From: Pistricoccus aurantiacus
GTDB lineage: Bacteria; Pseudomonadota; Gammaproteobacteria; Pseudomonadales; Halomonadaceae
DNA length: 24,428 nucleotides
Assembly: GCF_042682565.1 (NCBI RefSeq)
Contig: NZ_JBHUIC010000024.1
Reading direction: 5' to 3' (one strand)
Below, in pieces: positions 15,598 through 24,176 of this stretch. How positions within the stretch are numbered: the first letter of the stretch is position 1; each line of letters begins with the position of its first letter. The translations under genes were made by a program, and so were the position numbers. The notes under the pieces were generated by a model. The model worked only from the letters and a program-made list of their open reading frames with translations. It searched no databases and was not told where the DNA came from.

Positions 15598-16765
15598 GTA
15601 GAGCATCCAGGCGGCCCAGGGCCTCGTTCAACTGGTTCGGCGTAGTGCCGAAGTTCAATCGCACAAAGCCGGGCCAGCCAAAATCTGCGCCATCGGAAAG
15701 CGCGACCCGAGCTTCTTTCAGCAAAATCTTTTGCGGATTCTTTCCCAGCCCCGCCTGACGCAGGTCGAGCCAGGCGAGATAGGTCGACTGAGGCGGGTGC
15801 ATCTCGACCCCAGGCCAGCACGAGACCGCCTCGACCAGCCGCGCTAGATTCTTCCGCAGCGTTTCCAGCAGTTCCTGGCGCCAGGATTCGCCTTGCCCAT
15901 AGGCGGCTTCCGCCGCTACCAGCCCCAGCACATTGGTTTCCGGCATCAGTCCACGACATTTGGCGGCAAATCGCGCCCGCAGCTTGTCATCGGAAATCAC
16001 TGCGCAGGCGGTGGTCAGACCTGCCAGATTGAAGGTCTTGGAAGGTGCCCAGAGAGTCACCAGACGCGAGGCCAGCGCCGGGAACATGGCTGCAAGCGGT
16101 CGGTGTCGCGCGTCTTCTTCCAATAACAGATCGCAGTGCAGTTCATCGGATACCAGCAGCAGATCGTGACGGCAGACCAGTTCCGCCAGCCCTGCGAGTT
16201 CCTGTTCGTCCCAGATGCGCCCGGTAGGATTATGCGGATGACACCATAGCAACAGGCAAGTGGCCGGCGTGATAGCCTCTTCCAGCGCTTCCAGATCGAG
16301 CCGCCAGGGTGCGCCGGAGGTAATTGGCGCCGCCAGGGAAGCGGTTTGCTTGAGGCGGCCGGTGTTGTCGGCAACCTTGAGAAACGGCGGATAGATCGGC
16401 GTCACCGTCAGTACGCCCTCGCCTGGCTCCGTCAGCGCCAGGCTGGCGATATGCAGCGCCGGCACCACCCCGGGCAGCCATAGCTGCCAGTCCGGCTCGA
16501 TATTCCAGGCATAATGCTCGAGACTCCAGGCGCACAGCGTGTCGCGTAGCGAATTCGGGACGCCGCCGTAGCCAAAGACACCGTGTTCAGTGCGATCATG
16601 AAGAACTTTCATTACCGCGGGGGGGGAGACAAAATCCATGTCCGCGACCCAAAGGGGCAGCACGTCAGGTGTATAGCGGCCCCACTTCATGGAAGGCCAT
16701 TCCGGCGTCTGGCCCTGCGCCCGGGGATGTCGACGCTCGATGGGCGTGGCAAAATCATGCTGCAT
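15581..16765 (-). CDS. patB: PatB/MalY-type PLP-dependent C-S beta-lyase
   Basis: A 394-residue fold-type I PLP enzyme. Family features are LPLWVADMDF (36-45), FGYGG (64-68), the substrate and cofactor region CHPHNPTGRIW (175-185), VSDELHCDL (205-213) and the Schiff-base lysine K243 in APSKTFNLAGL (240-250). The arginine in FVRLNFGT near the C-terminus binds the substrate carboxylate. The reaction is beta-elimination from cystathionine or cysteine conjugates to pyruvate, ammonia and a thiol. It is divergent from the hypothetical gene at 16807 and convergent with ybbN. Confidence 0.9.
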   Translation of the reverse strand: MQHDFATPIERRHPRAQGQTPEWPSMKWGRYTPDVLPLWVADMDFVSPPAVMKVLHDRTEHGVFGYGGVPNSLRDTLCAWSLEHYAWNIEPDWQLWLPGVVPALHIASLALTEPGEGVLTVTPIYPPFLKVADNTGRLKQTASLAAPITSGAPWRLDLEALEEAITPATCLLLWCHPHNPTGRIWDEQELAGLAELVCRHDLLLVSDELHCDLLLEEDARHRPLAAMFPALASRLVTLWAPSKTFNLAGLTTACAVISDDKLRARFAAKCRGLMPETNVLGLVAAEAAYGQGESWRQELLETLRKNLARLVEAVSCWPGVEMHPPQSTYLAWLDLRQAGLGKNPQKILLKEARVALSDGADFGWPGFVRLNFGTTPNQLNEALGRLDALLNTAG

Positions 16766-16806
16766 GGCACTTCCTTATGGTCAACTCGAGTGATGGCTCC
16801 TTGAAC

Positions 16807-17232
16807 ATGCCTGAAAGTTTTTTCTATGCCAAGGCGATGCGTGGCGCGTCGCGACTGATCGAGCACTGGCTTTCCATCGGTCAGGCCTCGCCGGATCGCC
16901 TTGCGATGATCCTGGCGGATACCGCGCGGCTGGCCAATCTCGGCGACGTCAAGAAAACCCCGGATGGCGACGAGTTGAAACACTGGAGCCACGATAAGCA
17001 GCCTCCTTTGTGGGCGGCACGCACGGCGCTGTTTCTGCTGATACAGATGCCCCGGCGCCCCCTTCCTCGGGATGATCTCGAGGCCTGCGCCTGGGCGTAT
17101 TGCTGGCTACGTAACCAGCGCTTCGATTCTTTCGACCAGGCTCGCGCGGCGCTTCCCGCCCATCTCGTCGACAGCCTGACGCAAGCCTTGAAGGAGGCTT
17201 GGGCGGACAGACGGCGTCAGCGACTGCTTTAG
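16807..17232 (+). CDS. Hypothetical protein, helical, 141 residues
   Basis: I do not recognise a family. The protein is mostly helical (MRGASRLIEHWLSIG, DRLAMILADTARLANLG, ARTALFLLIQM, ACAWAYCWLRNQRFDSFDQA) and ends with a basic tail ADRRRQRLL. No signal peptide is evident; one hydrophobic stretch at about 76-84 is too short for a sure membrane helix. ATG 16807 is preferred, but an in-frame ATG at 16777 is possible. Neither has a clear Shine-Dalgarno sequence. It is divergent from patB and precedes the thioesterase gene by about 70 bases. Confidence 0.7.
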   Translation: MPESFFYAKAMRGASRLIEHWLSIGQASPDRLAMILADTARLANLGDVKKTPDGDELKHWSHDKQPPLWAARTALFLLIQMPRRPLPRDDLEACAWAYCWLRNQRFDSFDQARAALPAHLVDSLTQALKEAWADRRRQRLL

Positions 17233-17301
17233 CCTTGGCAAGTCTTGACCAACGATTGGCCAGAGGTAATGCTGACAGAATTAATGATAAGGAGGTTCAC
17301 G

Positions 17302-17706
17302 ATGTTCACGAAGACTATGGAAATCGGTTTCTATGACACGGATGCCCTGGGCCATGTCAACAACACCCGGCTGCCGACCTGGTTCGAACTGGCCCGCAAC
17401 GACCTGTTTCGACTGTTCACTCCGGATCTCGATCCCGCCAAGTGGCAGTTGATTCTGGCTCGTTACGACGTCGAGTTCATGGCAGAGCTATTCTATGGCA
17501 AGCCGGTGGAAATTCGCACCTACCTGACTCATCTGGGCAACAGCTCCTTTACCGTGACTCAGGAAGCCCGGCAAGAAAGTCGGCTGGTGGCCAGAGGCAA
17601 TACCGTATTGGTGCATTACGATCATCGGGAAAGACGCACCCTGCGCATCGAAGGCGAACTGCGGGAAGCCTTGAGCGCCCACCTTCAGGAAAAAGCCGAA
17701 GCATGA
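17302..17706 (+). CDS. Acyl-CoA thioesterase, 4HBT hotdog fold
   Basis: A 134-residue single hotdog domain. The catalytic-type motif DTDALGHVNNTRLPTWFELA (12-31) is diagnostic of the 4-hydroxybenzoyl-CoA thioesterase/YbgC-like group (Asp in the DxxxHVNN loop). The later strands (YDVEFMAELFYGKPVEIRTY and SSFTVTQEA) complete the fold. AAGGAGG at 17289-17295 sets the start at 17302 rather than at upstream in-frame codons. It overlaps ybaK as ATGA, implying co-translation. Substrate unknown. Confidence 0.85.
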   Translation: MFTKTMEIGFYDTDALGHVNNTRLPTWFELARNDLFRLFTPDLDPAKWQLILARYDVEFMAELFYGKPVEIRTYLTHLGNSSFTVTQEARQESRLVARGNTVLVHYDHRERRTLRIEGELREALSAHLQEKAEA

Positions 17707-18173
17707 CGCCGGCGATTCATGCCCTGAAAGCCGCGGCGGTCAGCTATCGACTCGAGGAGTATGATCATGCGCCGGGCAACCGAGATTATGGCGAGGAAGC
17801 CGCGGAGGCGTTAGGGCTTTCCACGGCGGAGGTGTTCAAGACGCTGCTGGGCAAACTCGACGATCGGCAGCTGGTGGTGGCCATTGTCCCGGTCAGTTGC
17901 CGGCTCGATCTCAAGGCCTTGGCCCGGGCTGGCGGAGCCAAGAAGGCCAGGCTGGCGGATCCCCAGGAAGCCCAGCGCGCCACCGGCTACGTGCTCGGCG
18001 GCATCAGCCCCTTGGGTCAGAAGCACAAGCTCGCCACTTTTCTTGATAGCAGCGCGGAATCGCTGGGCGAAATTCACGTCAGCGGCGGACGACGCGGGCT
18101 GGAAGTCGCTCTGTCCCCCACTGATCTTCTGGCGCTGACCCAAGGTAACTTCGCCGCGCTGCAGAGTCGTTGA
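17703..18173 (+). CDS. ybaK: YbaK/EbsC-family Cys-tRNA(Pro) deacylase
   Basis: A 156-residue protein. It has the trans-editing fold with the conserved lysine K46 in EVFKTLLG, the strand LVVAIVPVSCRLDLKALA and the substrate-pocket glycine loop TGYVLGGISPLGQ, ending with LSPTDLLALTQ. The family hydrolyses Cys wrongly attached to tRNA(Pro) by prolyl-tRNA synthetase. The start codon overlaps the stop of the thioesterase by 4 bases (ATGA). Confidence 0.92.
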   Translation: MTPAIHALKAAAVSYRLEEYDHAPGNRDYGEEAAEALGLSTAEVFKTLLGKLDDRQLVVAIVPVSCRLDLKALARAGGAKKARLADPQEAQRATGYVLGGISPLGQKHKLATFLDSSAESLGEIHVSGGRRGLEVALSPTDLLALTQGNFAALQSR

Positions 18174-18255
18174 ATTCATCGCGCTGAGACAATTGCCTCG
18201 GGACGCTGTCGAAAACGTGTTATTCGATAAAAAAACCGACACAAGGAAAGCGCAC

Positions 18256-18549
18256 GTGATCCGTTACAATCTATGGCTGGATCCCGAGAACAAGGCTCAG
18301 CATCGCGCCGTCGAGGCGGATCTTGAACGCTACTTCATCGACCGCTTCGCCGATTACCCGCACATCCGCTTGTTCGGTGAGGATCCCTACGACTACGACT
18401 CGCCCTTCAACCGCCTCTACGAAGCGCTGATTGTCCGTGCCGATGACTATTGCCAGCGCCAGTGGTGCTATGTTCCCACTCCGATACAGCTCAATCAGGC
18501 ATTCTTTCGTGCCGTGGGACGCTCCAACAAGTTCTTGCGAGATGGCTAA
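18256..18549 (+). CDS. Hypothetical protein, 97 residues, paired with a DUF501 gene
   Basis: I do not recognise the family. The sequence is acidic and aromatic-rich (IRYNLWLDPENKAQH, YFIDRFADYPHIRLFGEDPY, RQWCYVPTPIQLNQAFFRAV) with no signal peptide. GTG 18256 is chosen because AAGGAAAG lies before it; a TTG at 18193 would add 21 residues of poor quality. The stop is followed immediately by the ATG of the DUF501 gene, so the two are likely to be translated together. Confidence 0.65.
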   Translation: MIRYNLWLDPENKAQHRAVEADLERYFIDRFADYPHIRLFGEDPYDYDSPFNRLYEALIVRADDYCQRQWCYVPTPIQLNQAFFRAVGRSNKFLRDG

Positions 18550-19071
18550 ATGGTGATTTGCCCCGATATACCGCCAGACGAGCGCCAACTCACGATCATC
18601 GCCGATCAGCTCGGCCGCTCCCCGCGAGGCATCCAGGCGCTCGGCGCCACGGATGGCGAAGGCACGCCGCTGGTGCTGCGCATGAATCCCGTCGTCGACG
18701 GCAAACCCTTCCCCACGCTTTTCTGGCTGTGTTCCGAGCGGCTAAAGGTGGTGCTTTCTCGACTCGAGGCCCAAGGCATCATCAAGGGGCTGGAGGCGCG
18801 TCTCCAGCAGGATCCGGCGTTTCTGGCCGCCTATCATGCGAGTCACGAAGACTACGTTGCCAAGCGCTGGCAATACATGACGCCTTTGCAGCGTAGTGAG
18901 GTCGAACGCCTTGGCTACACGAATATCTTGCGCGAACGAGGCATCGGCGGTATCGCCAACTGGGATCAGGTGCGCTGTCTGCATACCCAGTACGCCCACC
19001 ATCTATGCGGCCATAATGTCATCGGCCAATGGCTGGACGAGGAGTACGGCGTCATGGACGACTTGCCCTGA
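18550..19071 (+). CDS. DUF501 family protein
   Basis: A 173-residue cytoplasmic protein. Family hallmarks are QLGRSPRGIQALGA (20-33), DGKPFPTLFWLCSERLKVVLSRLE (50-73) with its conserved Pro-Phe-Pro-Thr-x-x-Trp-Leu and Cys, and C-terminal CLHTQYAHHLCGHNVIGQW, rich in Cys and His and possibly metal-binding. Function is unknown; the domain is widespread in bacteria. It begins directly at the stop of the preceding small gene. Confidence 0.85.
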   Translation: MVICPDIPPDERQLTIIADQLGRSPRGIQALGATDGEGTPLVLRMNPVVDGKPFPTLFWLCSERLKVVLSRLEAQGIIKGLEARLQQDPAFLAAYHASHEDYVAKRWQYMTPLQRSEVERLGYTNILRERGIGGIANWDQVRCLHTQYAHHLCGHNVIGQWLDEEYGVMDDLP

Positions 19072-19134
19072 CCCCCTTCGCTTCTATGGCGTATCTCATC
19101 ATCAAGCAAAAAATCATCCAACCAAGGAGAAAAC

Positions 19135-19686
19135 ATGGCAACTATCTGCGTATACCTGGGCTCACGAGAGGGCAAGGTTTCCGCCTTTCGTCAGGCCGCG
19201 GAAGCGCTCGGCCTCGCCATGGCGCAACGGGGCCACACGCTGGTCTACGGAGGGGCGCGAGTCGGTTTGATGGGCACCTTGGCGGATAGTGTCATGCAGG
19301 CCGGTGGCAGGGCTATCGGCATCATTCCTCATCAGCTCGTCGAGCGGGAGCAGGCGCATCTCGGGCTGCATGAACTGATACGAGTGGCCAACATGCACGA
19401 GCGAAAATCACTCATGGAAAAGCATGCGGATGCGTTTATTGCCCTGCCCGGCGGCATCGGCACCTTGGAGGAGCTTTTTGAAACCTGGACCTGGCAGTAT
19501 CTTGGCCTGCACGACAAGCCGATAGGAGTGCTTGACAGCCAGGGCTTTTACACTCCGCTACTGAGCTTTCTCGATCAGGTCGTCGAACAGGGCTTTCTCG
19601 ATGCTCCTACACGCCGGGAACTGATCGCCGCCCCATCGCCGGAGGCATTGCTTGATGCCATAGAGGCGCGGCTTTCGACGAAGTGA
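19135..19686 (+). CDS. LOG family protein (nucleoside 5'-monophosphate phosphoribohydrolase, TIGR00730 type)
   Basis: A 183-residue Rossmann-like protein. It has the N-terminal ICVYLGSREG (4-13), YGGARVGLMG (38-47) and the two signature motifs MHERK (87-91) and PGGIGTLEE (105-113), which bind substrate and catalyse the release of ribose 5-monophosphate. The family was named for cytokinin activation; bacterial members also act on AMP-like nucleotides or serve unknown roles. AAGGAG lies just before the ATG. Confidence 0.9.
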   Translation: MATICVYLGSREGKVSAFRQAAEALGLAMAQRGHTLVYGGARVGLMGTLADSVMQAGGRAIGIIPHQLVEREQAHLGLHELIRVANMHERKSLMEKHADAFIALPGGIGTLEELFETWTWQYLGLHDKPIGVLDSQGFYTPLLSFLDQVVEQGFLDAPTRRELIAAPSPEALLDAIEARLSTK

Positions 19687-19711
19687 TATTTCAAGGACGG
19701 GGGAACTTAGC

Positions 19712-20689
19712 ATGCACGCGATTATCTTGAACGATCAAGCGCTGGAGTGGCGCGAACAGCCGTCGCTTGGAGACCCGGGTCCCGGGAAGCTGAAGATCCA
19801 CGTCGCTTGGGCCGGGGTGAACCATGCCGACCTGGGCCAACGCGCCGGCAACTATCCGCCTCCGCCGGGAGAATCCGACATCATGGGGCTTGAGGTCAGC
19901 GGCACCGTCAGCCAGGTCGGTTCGAACGTGGAACGGTTCCGGGTGGGCGATAGGGTCTGCGCCCTGCTTGCCGGGGGCGGCTACGCGGAAGAGGTGATCG
20001 TGTCCGAGCGGCAGGTATTGCCGGTTCCCGAAGGAATCACTCTGCGAGACGCGGCGGCAATTCCGGAAGTCTTCGCCACCGCCTGGCTGAATCTTTTCAT
20101 GAAAGGCGGTTTATCATCCGGAGAGCGCGTGCTGGTCCATGCAGGTGCCAGCGGCGTCGGCACCGCGGCTATCCAACTCTGCAACGCCTTCGAGTATTCG
20201 TGTTTCGCCACCGTAGGCAGCGATGCCAAGATCGATTTCTGCATGAAGCTAGGTGCTTCCACGGGCTGGAACCGCCATCAAGGCAGCTTTGTCGAAGCGG
20301 TCAAGGCATTCGGTGGCGCCGATCTGATTCTCGATCCGGTGGGAGGAAGCTATCTCGGCGATAACCAGCGAGTGCTGAACGCCGATGGTCGTCTGATCAT
20401 CATCGGGTTGCTGGGAGGCAGAAGCGCCGAGCTTGATCTAGGGCGCCTGCTGATGAAACGTCAGCGTATCGTCGGGTCGACCCTGCGGAGCCAGTCCTCC
20501 ACAGCCAAGGGCGCCATCCTGGACGCGCTTTATGAGCATGCCTGGCCTCGTTTCGAAAGCGGTGAAATCATACCCTTGATCGATCGCACCTGGCCGATCC
20601 GGCAGGCCGAAGACGCCATGCAATACCTGGAAGACAACGACGGCATCGGCAAGGTGCTGCTATGTATCGACGACGAACTCAATGATTGA
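19712..20689 (+). CDS. NAD(P)H-dependent quinone oxidoreductase, zinc-independent MDR family (PIG3/QOR type)
   Basis: A 325-residue medium-chain dehydrogenase. The N-terminal catalytic domain has VAWAGVNHADLGQRAGNYPP (31-50), GLEVSGTV and VGDRVCALLAGGGYAEE, but lacks the zinc-ligand Cys/His set. The Rossmann domain has the cofactor loop HAGASGVGTAAIQL (143-156), then ADLILDPVGGSYL. The family reduces quinones or enals with NADPH. The final 11 bases overlap the convergent Sel1-repeat gene. Confidence 0.9.
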   Translation: MHAIILNDQALEWREQPSLGDPGPGKLKIHVAWAGVNHADLGQRAGNYPPPPGESDIMGLEVSGTVSQVGSNVERFRVGDRVCALLAGGGYAEEVIVSERQVLPVPEGITLRDAAAIPEVFATAWLNLFMKGGLSSGERVLVHAGASGVGTAAIQLCNAFEYSCFATVGSDAKIDFCMKLGASTGWNRHQGSFVEAVKAFGGADLILDPVGGSYLGDNQRVLNADGRLIIIGLLGGRSAELDLGRLLMKRQRIVGSTLRSQSSTAKGAILDALYEHAWPRFESGEIIPLIDRTWPIRQAEDAMQYLEDNDGIGKVLLCIDDELND

Positions 20690-21194
20690 CGGTCGCCTGG
20701 GGCAGCGCTTCTTGAGTAGCCGCATCGAGCTGACGGTCCGCCAGTTTTTGCCAGTGTTCGGCGCGCTGCGCATCCACCGCCAGCCCCAGCGAACCGGCGC
20801 GATAGGCTTTCGCCAAACGATCCGCGGCCAAGGGATGTCCCGCTTCTCCGGCTCGCGCATACCAGGTCACCGCGTGGTCTTCACGCCGCGGGTATTGCGC
20901 GCAACCGTGCTCATAGATCCAGCCTGCCTGATACTGAGCACGCATATCGCCATTATGCGCAGCTTCCACGACGTAACGAGCGCCGCGCGCCTTGTCCTGA
21001 GGGCTGGAGCCGCGATGGAACAGCATGTGACCATAGGTCGATAGTGCGCCGACATGGCCTGCCTTGGCGCAACGCTGAAATAGCCGCATGGTCAACCGCT
21101 GGGTTCGCGGAGAGCGCGGCAGCCAGCGATGATGAAATAGCTGCTCCGCCAGACGATATTCAAGCCTTGTGAACAGAGAAGATGCCTGTTGCAT
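20679..21194 (-). CDS. Sel1-like repeat protein
   Basis: 171 residues from the chosen start. Two to three Sel1-type helix pairs are visible: LFQRCAKAGHVGALSTYGHM, ARYVVEAAHNGDMRAQYQAG and WYARAGEAGHPLAADRLAKAYR, the last followed by AEHWQKLAD. Such proteins act as adaptor scaffolds; no partner is evident. The ATG at 21192-21194 is chosen for the GAGGG eight bases upstream; in-frame ATGs further upstream (to 21314) would add residues without repeat features. No signal peptide is obvious. Confidence 0.75.
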   Translation of the reverse strand: MQQASSLFTRLEYRLAEQLFHHRWLPRSPRTQRLTMRLFQRCAKAGHVGALSTYGHMLFHRGSSPQDKARGARYVVEAAHNGDMRAQYQAGWIYEHGCAQYPRREDHAVTWYARAGEAGHPLAADRLAKAYRAGSLGLAVDAQRAEHWQKLADRQLDAATQEALPQATVNH

Positions 21195-21526
21195 GGCAAA
21201 CGCCCTCAATCCTGTATGCTGAGAAAATGACATCAAACGACTGCTTCTTGACATCACCGTCGACGCAACGTTGCGTATCGCCCACCGTTCATTGTCTGCG
21301 ACATTGTGCTGCACTGCAATACAAACGATGGGCCGGCTAGCATACGCCTACCTTTGTCATGACTCAACCCCTGCCAAAATCCACTGGCAAAGTACGATTC
21401 TTCTCAGTAAACCACGACGTTTTATCGGCAAGGAGAAGAACAGCCTATCGATTCATCCCTTGTTCGGCGCCGGTTCGACGTTGGTATACAATGATGCGCC
21501 AACACTCATTGCCTCACGGAGCCGTC
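21195..21526. other. Divergent intergenic region between the Sel1-repeat gene and yaaA
   Basis: 332 bases without a convincing gene. It holds a perfect 14-bp palindrome at 21263-21276, a TTGACA at 21248-21253 just before it, and TATACA at 21485-21490 about 40 bases upstream of yaaA. In-frame extensions of both flanking genes into this region have no family similarity that I recognise. Confidence 0.5.
21263..21276. promoter_or_regulatory. Perfect 14-bp palindrome ACGCAACGTTGCGT, candidate operator
   Basis: The two 7-base arms are exact reverse complements. It sits 10 bases after a consensus TTGACA (21248-21253), in the position of a spacer and -10 region, between divergent genes. No specific regulator can be named. 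Confidence 0.35.
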
Positions 21527-22306
21527 ATGCTGAGTATTCTTTCTCCGGCCAAGACACTGAATTTTGCTACGCCTCCCACCACGGAGAAATACTCGCTGCC
21601 GGATCATCTTGAGCGAAGTCGGCAGTTGATCGATATCCTGCGCGGCTTTTCGCCGCCAGATCTTTCTCGACTGATGGGTATCAGTGACAAGCTTGCGGGG
21701 CTCAATGCAGCCCGCTACGCCGAATGGAGCACGCCTTTTACACCGGATAACGCCAAACCGGCAGCACAAGCCTTTCAAGGGGATGTTTATGTGGGGCTGG
21801 AGGCGGATACTTTCGACGAACAAGACAGTGCCTTTGCCCAGAGCCATTTACGCATTCTTTCCGGACTTTATGGCCTGTTGAGGCCATTGGATTTGATTCA
21901 ACCCTATCGTCTGGAAATGGGCACGCCATTGCCCAATCCCGTCGGCAAGGACCTCTACGCGTTCTGGAAAGATACCTTGACCGACGCCTTGAACCAGGCC
22001 ATCGCCGATAGCGGCAGTGCGGTGCTGATCAACCTGGCGTCTCAGGAATATTTCAAGGCAATCGACACAAACAGGCTCGATGCCCGGATCATTACGCCGA
22101 TCTTCAAGGACGAGAAGAACGGCCAGTACAAGATCATCAGCTTCTATGCAAAGAAGGCGCGAGGTCTGATGAGCGCCTGGATGATTCGTCAGCGGCTCGA
22201 CGACCCACAGGCCCTCAAGGATTTCGACGTGGCAGGCTATCGCTTCAATGCAGCCATGTCCCAGGACGACAGTCCAACCTTTATCCGTAGCAGAAGCGAA
22301 CGTTGA
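21527..22306 (+). CDS. yaaA: Peroxide stress protein YaaA (DUF328/UPF0246)
   Basis: A 259-residue cytoplasmic protein. It starts with the family hallmark MLSILSPAKTLNF and contains LMGISDKLAGLNAARY, AFQGDVYVGL, LRILSGLYGLLRPLDLIQPYRLEMGT (about 107-132), LINLASQEYFKAI and the end FIRSRSER. In E. coli YaaA lowers free intracellular iron during peroxide stress. The start at 21527 is chosen from the conserved N-terminus and GGAG five bases upstream. Confidence 0.93.
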   Translation: MLSILSPAKTLNFATPPTTEKYSLPDHLERSRQLIDILRGFSPPDLSRLMGISDKLAGLNAARYAEWSTPFTPDNAKPAAQAFQGDVYVGLEADTFDEQDSAFAQSHLRILSGLYGLLRPLDLIQPYRLEMGTPLPNPVGKDLYAFWKDTLTDALNQAIADSGSAVLINLASQEYFKAIDTNRLDARIITPIFKDEKNGQYKIISFYAKKARGLMSAWMIRQRLDDPQALKDFDVAGYRFNAAMSQDDSPTFIRSRSER

Positions 22307-22329
22307 TTGACCTTGTAAGATCACTATCC

Positions 22330-22905
22330 TTAAACGAAGCGCAGCGGCCTTGCGGAGCGCTTTTTGAGGAATTGACGATGCGCCTGCTTGAAACGCTCGT
22401 TGTCGCAGCGCTCTAGCCATTCATAGGCAACCATATCCGCAGTCACCGGTACACCGCCCGCGGCCTGCACTCTTGCCATGGCAAGCATTGCTTCATCCTG
22501 GCGACGGCTCGCCGTAGCTTCCACCAGCCAATAGACTTCATAGCCCGCTTCCAGCAGGCTGAGTGCCGTCTGCATCACGCAGATATGCGCTTCAGTACCG
22601 CAGATCACCACCTGGCGACGCTCCAGCGCCGCCAAGGCCTCGGCAAAATCTGTTTCATCATGAGCGCCGAAATGCGATTTCTGCCACAGCCGAGCGTTCG
22701 GCAAGGCTTCGATCAAGCGCGGCTCGGTACCGCCCAGCCCCTGAGGGTACTGCTCTGTTAACCACACCGGCACGTCCAGGGTCTGGGCCAGGCTGCCTAA
22801 CCAGATGGCCTCGTTTACCGCTTGATCGCTGCCGTCTATCACCGGCAGTAGCGCTTTCTGCAAGTCCACGATCAAGAACAGGCTATGGGAACATTTAATA
22901 CGCAT
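22330..22905 (-). CDS. Isochorismatase-family hydrolase (YcaC-like)
   Basis: A 191-residue cysteine hydrolase. The catalytic triad is visible as D14 (FLIVDLQ), K76 (WQKSHFGA) and C109 (GTEAHICVMQTAL). The cis-peptide loop is just before C109. VWLTEQYPQGLGGTEPRL (47-64) is typical of the YcaC-like branch. The substrate is unknown; family members act on isochorismate, nicotinamide or other amides. It is convergent with yaaA and divergent from the Tim44-like gene. Confidence 0.9.
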   Translation of the reverse strand: MRIKCSHSLFLIVDLQKALLPVIDGSDQAVNEAIWLGSLAQTLDVPVWLTEQYPQGLGGTEPRLIEALPNARLWQKSHFGAHDETDFAEALAALERRQVVICGTEAHICVMQTALSLLEAGYEVYWLVEATASRRQDEAMLAMARVQAAGGVPVTADMVAYEWLERCDNERFKQAHRQFLKKRSARPLRFV

Positions 22906-23022
22906 GAGGAGTCTCTTTGTCAGGTATTTGGAACGATGATGAAGCCCACGGATTCAGCATAGCCTCACAAGCAGGTATGCTTGCAGGGTATCCCCTTATC
23001 CATCTCGGAGATTGACACGACA

Positions 23023-23847
23023 ATGCGCAACTTTTTCGCCGTGCTGCTGGTGGGCTTGATGAGCTTCGGCCTTGCCGTCGACCATGCGGATGCAAGACGC
23101 ATGGGCGGGGGTAAAAGCTTCGGCTCCTATTCCCGCTCCGCCAAGAGCGACAACGCCGCTCCCAATCGTACCGCCAGTAACGCCCAGACTCAGCGAAAGC
23201 CGTCAAGTGGACTGTCACGCTTTGCAGGGCCTTTCGCCGGCTTGTTGGCGGGCGGGCTTCTGGCCTCGCTGTTTTTCGGCGGCGCCTTCGACGGCATACG
23301 CTTCCTGGACATTCTGCTGGTTGCAGGGATTGCCTTTCTGGTGTTCCGATTTATCGCGAGGCGGCGACAAGCCACTGCCGGGGGACCAAGCCAGCGGCGC
23401 GAACAGGCTACCCCCGCGGCAGTCTTCCGGGGGTCTTCCAGCGGCGCTGACAGCCAGCCTGCAGCCTTCAGCCCGCAACCGGAGTGGTTTGACAAGGAGC
23501 GTTTTCTTGGAGGTGCCAAGGAGCACTTCATGACGCTTCAGCGAGCCTGGGACAATAATGACTTCAAGGAGATTCAGGAGTATGTCACTCCGGAGCTTTA
23601 TAATTTATTGAGAGAGGAGCGCGCCGCCCAGCCTGCCAACAATCGCACCGAAATTCTGAGGCTATTTGCCGAGCTAGGAGATATCAGGGAGCATGACAGT
23701 CAGGCCGAAGCTACGGTTATCTTCCACGGGGTTCTCGATGAGAATGGCGAGCAGAACGAATTCAACGAAACCTGGCACCTGATTCGTGAATTACGTGAGG
23801 ACGCACCTTGGTACGTACAGGGAATCGAGCAAAACCCTGGCGCCTAA
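23023..23847 (+). CDS. Tim44-like domain membrane protein
   Basis: A 274-residue protein. A signal peptide or anchor (FFAVLLVGLMSFGLA) comes first. The motif ARRMGGGKSFGSYS (24-37), conserved in bacterial Tim44-like proteins, follows. Two membrane helices lie at about 68-86 (FAGLLAGGLLASLFFGG) and 94-112 (FLDILLVAGIAFLVFRFIA). A linker leads to a Tim44 fold at about 150-272 (FLGGAKEHFMTLQRAWDNND, ELYNLLREER, TWHLIRELREDAPWYVQGIE). The function in bacteria is poorly known. ATG 23023 is chosen at the signal sequence. Confidence 0.88.
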   Translation: MRNFFAVLLVGLMSFGLAVDHADARRMGGGKSFGSYSRSAKSDNAAPNRTASNAQTQRKPSSGLSRFAGPFAGLLAGGLLASLFFGGAFDGIRFLDILLVAGIAFLVFRFIARRRQATAGGPSQRREQATPAAVFRGSSSGADSQPAAFSPQPEWFDKERFLGGAKEHFMTLQRAWDNNDFKEIQEYVTPELYNLLREERAAQPANNRTEILRLFAELGDIREHDSQAEATVIFHGVLDENGEQNEFNETWHLIRELREDAPWYVQGIEQNPGA

Positions 23848-23888
23848 AAAAGACGGTGTCCGATACCGGGCTAGCGCCATAACAACCC

Positions 23889-23918
23889 AATCAGGCCGGG
23901 CGATTGCCCGGCCTGATT
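23889..23918. terminator. Perfect 13-bp hairpin, likely bidirectional terminator
   Basis: The arms AATCAGGCCGGGC and GCCCGGCCTGATT pair perfectly around GATT. It lies between the convergent Tim44-like and lipoprotein genes. The 3' flanks contain only short T/G stretches, so termination is inferred from stem strength and position. Confidence 0.75.
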
Positions 23919-23940
23919 GTGTAGCAGTCATGGAAATGGA

Positions 23941-24138
23941 TCAGTTTTGAGCGTCCTCCGCGGACTCTTCCACGTTATCGCCCATCTCTTCCATGCTGTC
24001 TCCAGCATCGTCTACAGCCTCGTCGACATTTTCACCGGCTTGTTCTGCAGGTCCTTCATTGTCACAGGCGGCAACACCACCCAACATCAAAGCCATCAAT
24101 AGCGCGATGCCTAACTTGCGTAACAGGCTTGCATTCAT
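23941..24138 (-). CDS. Small acidic lipoprotein
   Basis: 65 residues. It has a signal peptide with lipobox LGGVAAC, so Cys25 is the lipidation site. The mature part is strongly acidic and helical, with a heptad-like pattern (ENVDEAVDDAGDSMEEMGDN, then VEESAEDAQN). It resembles the small, low-complexity lipoproteins near stress genes in Gammaproteobacteria; no function can be stated. AAAGGAGG lies just before the ATG, an excellent ribosome binding site. Confidence 0.8.
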   Translation of the reverse strand: MNASLLRKLGIALLMALMLGGVAACDNEGPAEQAGENVDEAVDDAGDSMEEMGDNVEESAEDAQN

Positions 24139-24176
24139 CGGTGCCTCCTTTCGAGATCAGTGAACCGCGTAATTTA

